Assembly: GCA_963710315.1 (NCBI GenBank)
Contig: CAVPZW010000005.1
Span: 620,001 to 684,000 of the forward strand
Reading direction: 5' to 3'
Source: Palsa-360 sp963710315
GTDB taxonomy: Bacteria; Acidobacteriota; Terriglobia; Acidiferrales; UBA7541
Length of the DNA stretch: 64,000 nt
In this document: positions 51,558-59,859 of the stretch, piece by piece
How the letters are laid out: every line of letters starts with the position of its first letter
How positions within the stretch are numbered: position 1 is the stretch's first letter
Program-made: the position numbers and the translations under genes
The notes under the pieces: generated by a model
What the model was told of the DNA's origin: nothing
Seen by the model: the letters and a program-made list of their open reading frames with translations, nothing else
Databases searched by the model: none

Positions 51558-53075
51558 TTGAGGACTAGCCTGGGAGTCGCCGGCACGCTCTTGCCTTTCG
51601 CCGTGCTGTTCTCCGCCTTCCTGATTTTCAAGATGGATGCGCTTCGGGCCAGTCTCTGGGCCTGGCTTGTGGAGTTCGTACTGGTGCTGGTCTTCTACCG
51701 CATGCCGCTTCTGAAAAGTTTGGAAGCCTCGGCCTGGGGCAACCTGACCATGTGGACCGGGTTCATGGTCCTTTATACAGGTCAGCTTTTCGGCCAGGCC
51801 TATCGCAGTACGGGGCTGCTGGAAATCCTGCTGGAATCGATCCGGTCGATGCTGCCGAGCCGCGACGTGGAAGGGCGTTCGGTCGCCTTGGTTACGCTGG
51901 TTGCCGGGTTTATCGGTGCGTTCAATGGATTTGCGACTTATCCGGTGACCATCCCCGGCCTGGTCGATATCGGCTTCGATGGCGTGCAGGCCACCACCAG
52001 CTATCTCGTCTATTTTTCCTGGACGCTGCCCTTCAACAGCCTGTTCATCGCGCCAAACATTTCCAACGCCGCGAGCCACGTGCCGGTCGTGGACATCGTG
52101 CGCGTTGCCGGGCTGCTCACCATTCCGCTGGTGTTTCTTTCCATGCTGGGCTTTCTGAAAATTCTGGGCTTCCGATTTTTTGCCTGGAAGTCGCAAGTCC
52201 TGTTCTGGACAACGGGGCTGGCCAACGTCATCGCCATCGTTTTGTTTACGCAGGTTTGGCCCTCCTACTACATTTTGATGCTGATCGCGGGAGCCATTTT
52301 TTCTCTTGCCGGGCTTTATGTGTATGGACGGCTCGCCAAGCGAAAGGCCCCGCAAGACGCCAATTCCGCGCGCCCTTCCTACAGTTCGATGAGTTTGTTC
52401 AAGGCCTATGCGCCGCTGCTTTTGGGCGTGGCCATTGTCATAATTACCAGATCCCCTGGCGTTTCCGCATGGCTCGAACGTTTTCAATTCAGCGTGGCCG
52501 CCTGGGGATACAATCGAATCTCGATCAACATTTTTACAACGGCAGGCTTCTACATTTTTGTGACTGCCCTTGTGTGCTACTTGTTTCGCAATAAGAAAGC
52601 AAACGCGGCAAAGGATTTCCTGGCGGCCAGCAAACGAAGCGGCAGAAGTCTGGCAACACTTTGCGTTGGCAGCGCCACGGTCTATTTGATGGTGGATTCC
52701 GGACAAATCGCGCAGCTGGGCAAAATTCTCGCGCAGGGCGGAACATTCGTTTACTCCTCCCTGTATCCCCTGGTGGCGTTTCTGGGAGGGATGGCGTTTG
52801 GGCAAGGCCTGCCGGGAGATTTTCTGTTTTCGCGAATGCAGGTTTCCATCGCGCCCACGCTGGGCATTCCTCTGGTGGTGCTGGTTGGAATTATTACGGT
52901 GGTGACCATGGGGCCGCCGAACGCTCTGAAGCCCACGCAGATTGCGTTCAGCGCGTCGCTGGCCAATGTGAAGGGAAGAGACGGCGAAATCTTTCGCATC
53001 TGCCTGCCGTGGGTCTTGCTGCAGCTTGTGGCCACCGCCGTCCTTTCCGTTATTCTTGTGTACTGGTGGAAATGA
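51558..53075 (+). CDS. LctP-like (lactate permease family) membrane transporter
   Basis: This 505-residue integral membrane protein has about 13 hydrophobic segments. The pattern resembles the L-lactate permease family: GFIGAFNGFATYPVTIPGLV in the first half and FGQGLPGDFLFSRMQVSIA with GPPNALKPTQIAFSASLANV and GRDGEIFRICLPW in the second half correspond to that family's conserved substrate regions. I prefer the TTG at 51558, with GGAGG seven bases upstream; the frame is open to 51498. It probably imports a carboxylate. The cluster context suggests a carboxylated ring compound later decarboxylated by the UbiD protein, but this is inference. Confidence 0.6.
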   Translation: MRTSLGVAGTLLPFAVLFSAFLIFKMDALRASLWAWLVEFVLVLVFYRMPLLKSLEASAWGNLTMWTGFMVLYTGQLFGQAYRSTGLLEILLESIRSMLPSRDVEGRSVALVTLVAGFIGAFNGFATYPVTIPGLVDIGFDGVQATTSYLVYFSWTLPFNSLFIAPNISNAASHVPVVDIVRVAGLLTIPLVFLSMLGFLKILGFRFFAWKSQVLFWTTGLANVIAIVLFTQVWPSYYILMLIAGAIFSLAGLYVYGRLAKRKAPQDANSARPSYSSMSLFKAYAPLLLGVAIVIITRSPGVSAWLERFQFSVAAWGYNRISINIFTTAGFYIFVTALVCYLFRNKKANAAKDFLAASKRSGRSLATLCVGSATVYLMVDSGQIAQLGKILAQGGTFVYSSLYPLVAFLGGMAFGQGLPGDFLFSRMQVSIAPTLGIPLVVLVGIITVVTMGPPNALKPTQIAFSASLANVKGRDGEIFRICLPWVLLQLVATAVLSVILVYWWK

Positions 53076-53096
53076 TTTGGGATGCACGCGGGTTTT

Positions 53097-53169
53097 GTAG
53101 CCCGCCTCTTCAGAGGCGGGGGTTTCTGTGCGCGTGCCAAAAAACCTCGCCTCTAAAGAGCCGAGCTAC
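53097..53169. repeat. GTAG/CTAC composite palindrome
   Basis: The element starts GTAG at 53097 and ends GCTAC at 53169. It contains one perfect hairpin (53101-53120, cccgcctctt and complement) and a second imperfect one (ctcgcctctaaagagccgag). It lies between the permease and ubiD-like genes. Confidence 0.6.
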
Positions 53170-53208
53170 AAGATTGGCGCACTCTATCCACTGGATAGGA
53201 GCTTTGCA

Positions 53209-54861
53209 ATGAGCGGTAACGACCGGCAATCCGTTTCGCGGCCAAGCCTTGATTTCCAATCGCATCTGGCCGTCCTTGAAAGCAAGGGCCTGCTCATTCG
53301 TGTGAACCGGCCTATCAATAAGGATACGGAGTTGCATCCGCTGGTGCGTTGCCAGTTCTTGGGCGGAATTCCGGAAGAGGAGCGCCGCGCGTTTCTCTTT
53401 ACGAATGTTGTCGACTCTCATGGGCGGCGTTACGACATTCCGGTTGTGGTCGGAGCGCTGGCCGCTTCGCCCAAAATCTACGCGGCTGGCATGGGTTGCG
53501 CGGTCGAGGAAATCGGCGACGCCTGGAATCGTGCCATCGCAAATCCCATCGCTCCCATCCTCGTGAATTCCGCGCCCTGTCAGGAAGTTGTTATCCGTGG
53601 CGATGATTTGAAACGGCCCGGCGGCGGCTTGGCCAGCCTGCCTGTGCCGATCTCCACTCCCGGATTCGATGCCGCGCCTTATCTCACCGCCACGCTTTGC
53701 ATCACGCGCGATCCCGAAACCGGCATTCGCAACATGGGCACGTATCGCGGCGCGTTAAAGGCCACGGATCGGCTTGGCGTGCGCATGTCGTCGCGCATCG
53801 GCGGCGCCGGCGGCTATCAGCATTGGGTGAAGTATCGCCAGCGCAAAGAGCCCATGCCCTGCGCGATCGTCATCGGATGCGCGCCGGTCGTGATTTACAC
53901 GGGGCCGCAGAAATTTGCAGCCAGCGTGGATGAAATGACCATTGCCGGAGGAGCGGCGGGAGCGCCGATTCGCACCGTGAAGTGCGTCACTGTGGATTTG
54001 GAAGTTCCTGCGGATTCGGAGATCGTGATCGAAGGACTTATCGACCCGGAGCTGCTGGAGCCAGAAGGGCCGTTTGGCGAAAGTAACGGGTACGTTGCGC
54101 TGGAAGACTACAACATGATCATGCAGGTGACGGCCATTACGCACAGGCGCTCGCCGGTATTCGCATCCATCCTCAGCCAGGTCACTCCCAGCGAATCGAG
54201 CGTCATCAAAAAAGTGGCCTATGAGCCGGCGTTCCTTGCCCATCTGCGCGATCAATTGTCAATCAAGGGAATTCGCCGCGTGGTGATGCACGAGCCGCTG
54301 AGCAATGTTCGCCCCATTATTTTTCTGCAATTCTCGAATGACGCTCCGCGCACCGAGGTGTGGCGCGGTTTGCAGGGCGCCTCCGCCAAGCAGGCCGACT
54401 GCGGAAAAATCGTCATCGCCGTCAGCGAGGACATCGATCCCACAAACACCGACGCGGTACTGTGGTCGCTGGCCTACCGCTCCAATCCCGCCGAGGACGT
54501 GCACATCGAGCCATATCGGTCTCGGGGCCACGCGCCAAAATCCGGCTCGCAAGCCATGGACTCGACCATGCTGATCGACGCGACTTTGAAACACTCCATG
54601 CCGCCGCTGGCTCTGCCCGCCCGCGAACACATGGAACGCGCGCAAGCAATCTGGAAAGAGTTGGGCCTTGCGCCGCTCGCCGTTCGTCCGCCGTGGCACG
54701 GCTATTCTCTGGGTGATTGGAGTGACGCTTGGAATCTGTTCGCGCGCAATGCCGTGGCGGGCGAGTGGGCTAAGAATGGTGAAAATACAGTGAAGCGGCG
54801 GCGTGGCGGGCTGACTCCCGAGACTCCCGTTTGCAGCGTCGAGGGCCGCGAAAAGTCGTAG
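53209..54861 (+). CDS. UbiD family decarboxylase
   Basis: This is a 550-residue protein of the UbiD family, prenylated-FMN-dependent reversible (de)carboxylases of aromatic, heteroaromatic or unsaturated acids. NMGTYRGALKATDRLGVRMS is the prFMN-binding region. EPEGPFGESNGYVALEDYN is the EGPFGE motif with catalytic Glu. It is slightly longer than E. coli UbiD (about 500) by its C-terminal tail. The ATG at 53209 has a TAGGAG ribosome site; an open frame to 53128 runs over the palindrome and is rejected. No ubiX gene is in the window, so the cofactor must be made elsewhere. Substrate may be a ring carboxylate from the adjacent pathway. Confidence 0.9.
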   Translation: MSGNDRQSVSRPSLDFQSHLAVLESKGLLIRVNRPINKDTELHPLVRCQFLGGIPEEERRAFLFTNVVDSHGRRYDIPVVVGALAASPKIYAAGMGCAVEEIGDAWNRAIANPIAPILVNSAPCQEVVIRGDDLKRPGGGLASLPVPISTPGFDAAPYLTATLCITRDPETGIRNMGTYRGALKATDRLGVRMSSRIGGAGGYQHWVKYRQRKEPMPCAIVIGCAPVVIYTGPQKFAASVDEMTIAGGAAGAPIRTVKCVTVDLEVPADSEIVIEGLIDPELLEPEGPFGESNGYVALEDYNMIMQVTAITHRRSPVFASILSQVTPSESSVIKKVAYEPAFLAHLRDQLSIKGIRRVVMHEPLSNVRPIIFLQFSNDAPRTEVWRGLQGASAKQADCGKIVIAVSEDIDPTNTDAVLWSLAYRSNPAEDVHIEPYRSRGHAPKSGSQAMDSTMLIDATLKHSMPPLALPAREHMERAQAIWKELGLAPLAVRPPWHGYSLGDWSDAWNLFARNAVAGEWAKNGENTVKRRRGGLTPETPVCSVEGREKS

Positions 54862-54885
54862 GGGCACGACATGTCGTGCCCCTAC
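54858..54885. repeat. Perfect 28-base palindrome over the ubiD-like stop codon
   Basis: Gtaggggcacgaca and its exact complement form a 28-base perfect palindrome overlapping the TAG at 54859-54861. It belongs to the GTAG/CTAC class seen at three other places here. Position suggests a 3' hairpin of the mRNA. Confidence 0.75.
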
Positions 54886-54965
54886 TGAAATTGTGGGCGA
54901 TTTTCGCCGAATTTCTGGGAAGTCCGGACTAAAACTGCGAATCGGCAATCCGCAAAAAGGATTAC

Positions 54966-56339
54966 ATGGCCGTCGATGCATCGAAAAAGGAAGCAGCCAC
55001 CCGCGGAATTCTCGATGTAGGCATCAACCAATCGCTGCCGCCCGCTCAACTGTTGGTCCTCGGCTTGCAAAATGTTTTCGGAATGACCGGAATGTTTGTG
55101 TTTCCCGGCCTGCTCGGCCGATCCTTTAATTTGCCGCCGGAAAAGATTGCCTATCTTTATGGCATGACGTTTGCCGTTTGCGGCGTCATCACCGTCCTGC
55201 AATCCGTATTTCTTCTGCGCCTTCCCATCGTCCAGGGCCCTTATGCCGGCAGCTTCGCCGCACTGGTCGCTGTCGGGCATTTGCAGGGCGGCGGCCTGGG
55301 CGCTGCGTATGGATCGTTTTTCGTGGCGTCCCTGATCTGGTGCGCGCTCACAGTGCCCCTGCGTCGATTCAGTTTCATCGGCCTTTTCGCGCGCTTTCTT
55401 CGTGCACCAATCATTTCCGGCATGATGGTGATGCTGGTCATCCTGCAAATCTCGAATGTGGCATTGCCCAACTGGATTGGCCTTCCCTCCAGCCCTGGAT
55501 TTCCGGTGGTGAATATCCTGTCGGGAGCTCTGGCCATTGCCGTCGTCATTGGCGTGATGTTGTGGGGCGGCGCGCGTCTTCGCCGAGCGGCGATCCTTGC
55601 GGGGCTTGCCGCAGGCACGGCTTGTTACGCGCTGTTCCGGCCAATTTCGTTTGCGGCGGTCGCCAGCGCGCCCTTACTGGTGACGCCGCATTGGTTCCCA
55701 TTCGGATTCGCTGTGCACACCAGTCTTGTCATCGTTTTTCTGCTGGTGCTGATTCCGCCGGGCATGGGCTCCATGGCCATGTACCAGATGGTTGCGGACT
55801 GGGGAGATGAACAGCTTCCAGCGGATCGCATGGCGCAAGGCGTTTTCGGAATTGCCATTGGATCCGTGCTGGCCGCAATCGTGGGCGGATTGAGCACTAT
55901 AGCCTATCCAGACAATATCGGAATGATTCGCGCCACGCGCGTGGGTTCGCGCTATGCAACGCTGGCCGCGGGCGTTCTGCTGATTGCGCTGGGCGGATTC
56001 ATCAAGTTTGATATGTTGTTGGTGGTGGTGCCGCAGCCGGTGATCTCAGCGGCTGCGACTCTGCTCTTTGGCATTGTTTTCATGCACGGCGTTCATATGC
56101 TGGCGAATGTGGAATGGGACGACCGCAAATTTGCCGTGGCGGGACTCGCTCTTCTGGTGGGACTCGGCGGGCTATTCGTCTCGCCTGAAGTCCTGCAAAC
56201 CATGCCCCTCATGATAAGGCTGATCGTGCAGCAACCCGTAATTTCGGGCGGCCTCACCCTTGTGATCCTGCACTCGATCCTCTGTACGATTCCTGCGAGG
56301 CCCGAATCCCGGCAGGCCATCGGTCAATTCAGAAAGTAA
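54966..56339 (+). CDS. NCS2 family (uracil/xanthine) permease
   Basis: This is a 457-residue membrane protein with about 14 helices of the nucleobase-ascorbate transporter family. LVLGLQNVFGMTGMFVFPGL is the family's first helix (QNVF in place of QHVxAM). The signature near residue 315 reads DNIGMIRATRVGSR, matching xNxGxxxxTR with Asp at the first position instead of Gln/Glu/Pro. It should import a nucleobase such as xanthine, uracil or a related ring. It is the last gene of the plus-strand arm of the catabolic island, 104 bases after ubiD. Confidence 0.87.
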   Translation: MAVDASKKEAATRGILDVGINQSLPPAQLLVLGLQNVFGMTGMFVFPGLLGRSFNLPPEKIAYLYGMTFAVCGVITVLQSVFLLRLPIVQGPYAGSFAALVAVGHLQGGGLGAAYGSFFVASLIWCALTVPLRRFSFIGLFARFLRAPIISGMMVMLVILQISNVALPNWIGLPSSPGFPVVNILSGALAIAVVIGVMLWGGARLRRAAILAGLAAGTACYALFRPISFAAVASAPLLVTPHWFPFGFAVHTSLVIVFLLVLIPPGMGSMAMYQMVADWGDEQLPADRMAQGVFGIAIGSVLAAIVGGLSTIAYPDNIGMIRATRVGSRYATLAAGVLLIALGGFIKFDMLLVVVPQPVISAAATLLFGIVFMHGVHMLANVEWDDRKFAVAGLALLVGLGGLFVSPEVLQTMPLMIRLIVQQPVISGGLTLVILHSILCTIPARPESRQAIGQFRK

Positions 56340-56468
56340 GCCTCCGAAGTGGCCTGCGAATGCGGTCGCTCCTTTTACACGCTGGTCCTCGTACGGGCCA
56401 CCTGTCCTTGCATTGGTACCAAAATAAAGTTGGGTCGAAACCTCAGTTGAAGGCATAACGAAACATAG

Positions 56469-56542
<74 letters not shown>

Positions 56543-56595
56543 GCAATTCCTTTATACAAGATTCACTCAGTCTTTGCACGTGCCTCGGACCGCAA

Positions 56596-57186
56596 TCAGT
56601 TGTCATCAACGTCGTTGTTGCTTACACACTTCTTGACGTCCCCCATCGCACTACCTGCTGCCGCGCAAAATGATGTCCAATGCGAAATCCCGAATATATC
56701 AACGTACGAGATTTTTCCAAAGAAAACGATGTAGGATTCACCGGTCGCAATTTCTTGCCGTAACTGAGGAGTTGGCACGATAGTTTCTTCTGAATGCGGC
56801 CCATATCGAACGACAGGAATAGTGACGTTGAATGGACCGTTGGGGAAAATAACGCCAGTGCGAATCTTGTTATGAGGATGACCAGTGCTAAAATCGAAAG
56901 ACGGCTCCTCCCCTTTTTTCAATACGGTCGCAATTATGTCTCCTTCAACGTGTTTCGCCGGAGTCTTTCCTGTATTCGCTATCTGAATTGACGCTGGTAT
57001 GGCAGCGCCCTCCAAAGGAAAACTAGGCGGGCCGACAACGCTAACCCATGCGCGCTGGTCTACCTGCAAGGCGTGGCGCATTTCATACCATTGCAAACCA
57101 GCAATGCCGGTTGAAAAAAGGAGGGCCAGAAATGTGCCTAGCGCGAGGCGTTTATTCGAGCGCGAGGTATGGTTGTCTTTGCCCAT
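56596..57186 (-). CDS. Hypothetical membrane-anchored protein
   Basis: This is a 196-residue protein with a basic N-terminus, one transmembrane helix (LALGTFLALLFSTGIAGLQW, about residues 15-35) and a soluble beta-rich part outside. The segment ALQVDQRAWVSVVGP followed by VQIANTGKTPAKHVEG-like sequence (IQIANTGKTPAKHVEG) is common in small proteins of unknown function that stand alone. Two Cys near the C-terminus (SFCAAAGS and KKCVSNN) could form a disulfide. Base composition is visibly lower in GC than the flanking genes, which together with the adjacent tRNA hints at transfer. Function unknown. The start at 57186 gives the shortest leader before the helix. Confidence 0.65.
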   Translation of the reverse strand: MGKDNHTSRSNKRLALGTFLALLFSTGIAGLQWYEMRHALQVDQRAWVSVVGPPSFPLEGAAIPASIQIANTGKTPAKHVEGDIIATVLKKGEEPSFDFSTGHPHNKIRTGVIFPNGPFNVTIPVVRYGPHSEETIVPTPQLRQEIATGESYIVFFGKISYVDIFGISHWTSFCAAAGSAMGDVKKCVSNNDVDDN

Positions 57187-57435
57187 GCGATGCTGTTGCC
57201 CGCGCGACAGATTACCACAGCCCTGCCTTGTGCCCAACCTGCCTCCAAGCAGCTAAACCTCGACGCACGCGCCGTTGTATCCATGCGAAATCACAAATTT
57301 TCGCTGAATTTCCATCTTAAATTCCCGGCCAATCGCCCTAACCTTTACACAGGCGGCCACCCGGCACAGGATGATTCCAAGGACATTGGATTGTGATATG
57401 CTTCTTGGCACTTCGATGGTCAGGAGGCATTTACC

Positions 57436-58023
57436 ATGAAAAAATCGCTTTTGGGTCTCGCTCTTTGCTTGCTCGTTAGCATTCCGGTTTTGGCCGCACT
57501 TAAAGTTGGCGATATGGCGCCCGATTTTTCGGCTCGCGGTTCGCTGGCTGGAAAAGAATTTGATTTTTCCCTGCAAGCTGCTCTGAAGAAGGGGCCTGTA
57601 GTGGTGTATTTCTTCCCATCCGCCTATACCAAGGGCTGTGATCTGGAAGCGCACACTTTTTCCCAGGAGAAGGAAAAATTCGATGCCGCCGGGGCCACCA
57701 TCATTGGTGTTTCCGCTGATAGCATCGCGCGCCTCAATAAATTCTCGGCGGACCCTGAATTTTGCGCTGGAAAGTTTCCTGTAGCCTCCGACGCGGATAA
57801 GAAGATCGCCGCCTCCTACAATCTGGCGACTACCGCCGTAAAGCCCGGCCAGGCGGATGTCCGTGGTGAAATGATCGACCATGACTTTATCGAGCGCCAA
57901 ACATTCGTCATAGGCAAAGATCACAAGATCATTGCGGCGTTTTCATCAAAGGATGACGGCATTTCCCCTGACCAACATGTCGCCAAGTCTTTGGCGATCG
58001 TGCAGCAACTCGCTTCCAAGTAA
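57436..58023 (+). CDS. Exported peroxiredoxin (BCP/AhpC-TSA family)
   Basis: This is a 195-residue protein with signal peptide (MKKSLLGLALCLLVSIPVLA) and a thioredoxin-fold peroxidase domain (about 25-190). The peroxidatic Cys is in YTKGCDLEAHTF, where most homologues have KGCTxEA. A second Cys in DPEFCAGKFP may act as resolving residue. It should reduce hydrogen or organic peroxides in the periplasm using a thioredoxin-like donor. The ATG is preceded by a GGAGG-type site. It is monocistronic, ending at a strong terminator. Confidence 0.88.
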   Translation: MKKSLLGLALCLLVSIPVLAALKVGDMAPDFSARGSLAGKEFDFSLQAALKKGPVVVYFFPSAYTKGCDLEAHTFSQEKEKFDAAGATIIGVSADSIARLNKFSADPEFCAGKFPVASDADKKIAASYNLATTAVKPGQADVRGEMIDHDFIERQTFVIGKDHKIIAAFSSKDDGISPDQHVAKSLAIVQQLASK

Positions 58024-58076
58024 CCGCGAGTTGGCGTTATAATTCGTGCGTCCAGCATGCCTGGGAAAATCACCTT

Positions 58077-58114
58077 GCCCACCGAGGAAGCTCCCTCGGT
58101 GGGCTTGATTTTTT
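58077..58114 (+). terminator. Rho-independent terminator after the peroxiredoxin gene
   Basis: GCCCACCGAGG (58077-58087) pairs perfectly with CCTCGGTGGGC (58094-58104), and a T-rich tail (ttgatttttt) follows. It lies 54 bases past the stop. The rest of the 323-base gap to 58346 holds only the promoter of the next gene as far as I can see. Confidence 0.88.
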
Positions 58115-58325
58115 ATGAGCGCAGTTGGGCGCCTCGCGGCATGCGTTCCAGCCGATTCCCGTCTCTTTGTTGCCTCCTTTCACGCTGAAGATCGTGCTCT
58201 CTCTCTCTGCTCTTGAATCCTTCGGCGGGCAAATACCTGTGAAACGTGGTAAAACATAAGGGAAATGTTCCGATATAACGAATTGGCGTGGCTGCTCCGC
58301 AAGCCATCCCGGATTCATACTTTCT

Positions 58326-58331
58326 TATAAT
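58326..58331 (+). promoter_or_regulatory. Predicted -10 box of the aldehyde dehydrogenase gene
   Basis: A perfect TATAAT lies 15 bases upstream of the ATG at 58347. This would give a very short leader of about 8-10 bases, so the transcript may be nearly leaderless. No convincing -35 was found. Confidence 0.4.
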
Positions 58332-58346
58332 GGGGCGTACCAGATC

Positions 58347-59711
58347 ATGGCCATAGCAACGATTAATCCCGCAACAGGACAAACAATCAAGACGTTCGAG
58401 GCGCTCACGGACGCGCAGGTGGATCAGAAGATTCAGCGCGCCACCGAGGCATTTCCAAAATTTCGCAAATTGACGTTCGCCGATCGCGCCAAAATGATGA
58501 TGCGCGCCGCGGAGCTTCTAGAAAGCGAGAAAGACTCGCTTGCCCACCTCATGACATTGGAAATGGGCAAAACCCTTCGCTCCGCCGTGGACGAAGCCGT
58601 CAAGTGCGCCTGGGTTTGCCGCTACTATGCCGAGAATGCCGAGCACTTCCTGGCCGATGAAGTCGTGGAGACACCGGCAAGCCGAAGTTTCATTCGCTAC
58701 CAGCCAATGGGTGTAGTCCTCGTGATCATGCCGTGGAATTATCCGTTCTGGCAGGCGTTTCGCTTTATCGCTCCGGGATTGATGGCCGGCAATGTGGGCC
58801 TCTTGAAGCACGCTTCCAACGTCCCCCAATGTGCCATAAAAATCGAAGAGCTTTTGCTGAAGGCGGGAGTCCCAGAGGGCGTGTTCCAAACCTTGCTGAT
58901 CGGCTCTGGCGCCGTGGATCGAATCCTGGCCGACCCGCGCATCGCCGCCGCTACGCTGACGGGGAGCGAAGGGGCGGGAGTAAAAGTCGGGACCGGGGCC
59001 GCGCAGAGAATCAAGAAAGTTGTGCTTGAACTGGGTGGCAGCGATCCTTTTATCGTCATGCCCAGCGCAAATCTGGAAGAGGCCGTGGCCACCGGCGTCA
59101 AGGCTCGCGTGGCAAATAACGGGCAATCCTGCATCGCGGCCAAGCGCTTCATCGTTCACGAGCAGATCGCCGACAAATTTCAAAACGCGTTCGTCGCTCA
59201 GATGGAAGCCCTCAAGGTGGGAGATCCATTCGACGCGAAAACGGACGTCGGTCCACTGGCCAATGCGGAGGCGGTAACTTCGCTCGATGCCGACGTGCAA
59301 AGCACCATTAAGGCCGGAGCAAAACTTTTGACCGGAGGCAAGCCGATCGCAGGCCCCGGGAGTTTCTATATGCCCACGGTCCTGACCGATATTCCCAAAA
59401 ATTCTCCCGCTTACGGCGAGGAACTGTTCGGCCCGGTGGCCTCTATTTTTCGTGTGAAGAATATTGACGAAGCCATTCGCATCGCCAACGACAGCCGCTT
59501 CGGCCTGGGAGCCAGCGCCTGGACCAATGACAAAGCCGAGCAGGAAAAGTTCATGAATGAGCTTGAGGCGGGCATGGTCTTCATCAATCAAATGGTGTTC
59601 TCCGATCCCAGGGTGCCGTTTGGCGGGGTGAAGCGTTCAGGTGTAGGCCGCGAACTGAGCACCTATGGGATCCGCGAATTTACAAACGTAAAGACAATTT
59701 GGGTGAAATAA
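58347..59711 (+). CDS. NAD(P)-dependent aldehyde dehydrogenase, succinate-semialdehyde type
   Basis: This 454-residue aldehyde dehydrogenase oxidises an aldehyde to the acid. The N-terminus AIATINPATGQTIKTFE, the conserved PWNYPFWQAFRF and KHASNVPQCA segments, LELGGSDPFIVM with the general-base Glu, and NNGQSCIAAKRF with the nucleophilic Cys are all present. The pattern is that of GabD-like succinate-semialdehyde dehydrogenases that lack the N-terminal extension. Specificity is not certain. It is followed by a regulator and a hydroxyacid dehydrogenase gene, which suggests a semialdehyde pathway. Confidence 0.9.
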   Translation: MAIATINPATGQTIKTFEALTDAQVDQKIQRATEAFPKFRKLTFADRAKMMMRAAELLESEKDSLAHLMTLEMGKTLRSAVDEAVKCAWVCRYYAENAEHFLADEVVETPASRSFIRYQPMGVVLVIMPWNYPFWQAFRFIAPGLMAGNVGLLKHASNVPQCAIKIEELLLKAGVPEGVFQTLLIGSGAVDRILADPRIAAATLTGSEGAGVKVGTGAAQRIKKVVLELGGSDPFIVMPSANLEEAVATGVKARVANNGQSCIAAKRFIVHEQIADKFQNAFVAQMEALKVGDPFDAKTDVGPLANAEAVTSLDADVQSTIKAGAKLLTGGKPIAGPGSFYMPTVLTDIPKNSPAYGEELFGPVASIFRVKNIDEAIRIANDSRFGLGASAWTNDKAEQEKFMNELEAGMVFINQMVFSDPRVPFGGVKRSGVGRELSTYGIREFTNVKTIWVK

Positions 59712-59739
59712 GGCATCAAAATTAATTTTAAAAATTTAC

Positions 59740-59778
59740 TTGCCAAAAAAAGAACCAATGGTATGATGGTCATACCAT
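59740..59778 (+). promoter_or_regulatory. Promoter and overlapping FadR-type operator of the regulator gene
   Basis: TTGCCA (59740-59745) and TATGAT (59762-59767) are spaced by 16 bases as -35 and -10. The -10 lies within the perfect dyad ATGGTATGA-TGG-TCATACCAT (59758-59778), of the TGGTNNNACCA kind bound by FadR/FCD-type GntR proteins. This fits autorepression by the gene at 59860. Confidence 0.7.
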
Positions 59779-59859
59779 GCGACCTGTTTTACATGGTTCA
59801 TTATTTCACATGAGATGTAGGCAGCTTCATCTTTCAGATTTGCCGGGTGAGGATTAATT

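Noticed and set aside
51519..53087. 522-codon open frame antisense to the LctP-like permease
   Set aside because: It is a mirror of a hydrophobic protein, giving a His/Gln/Arg-rich product typical of shadow frames.
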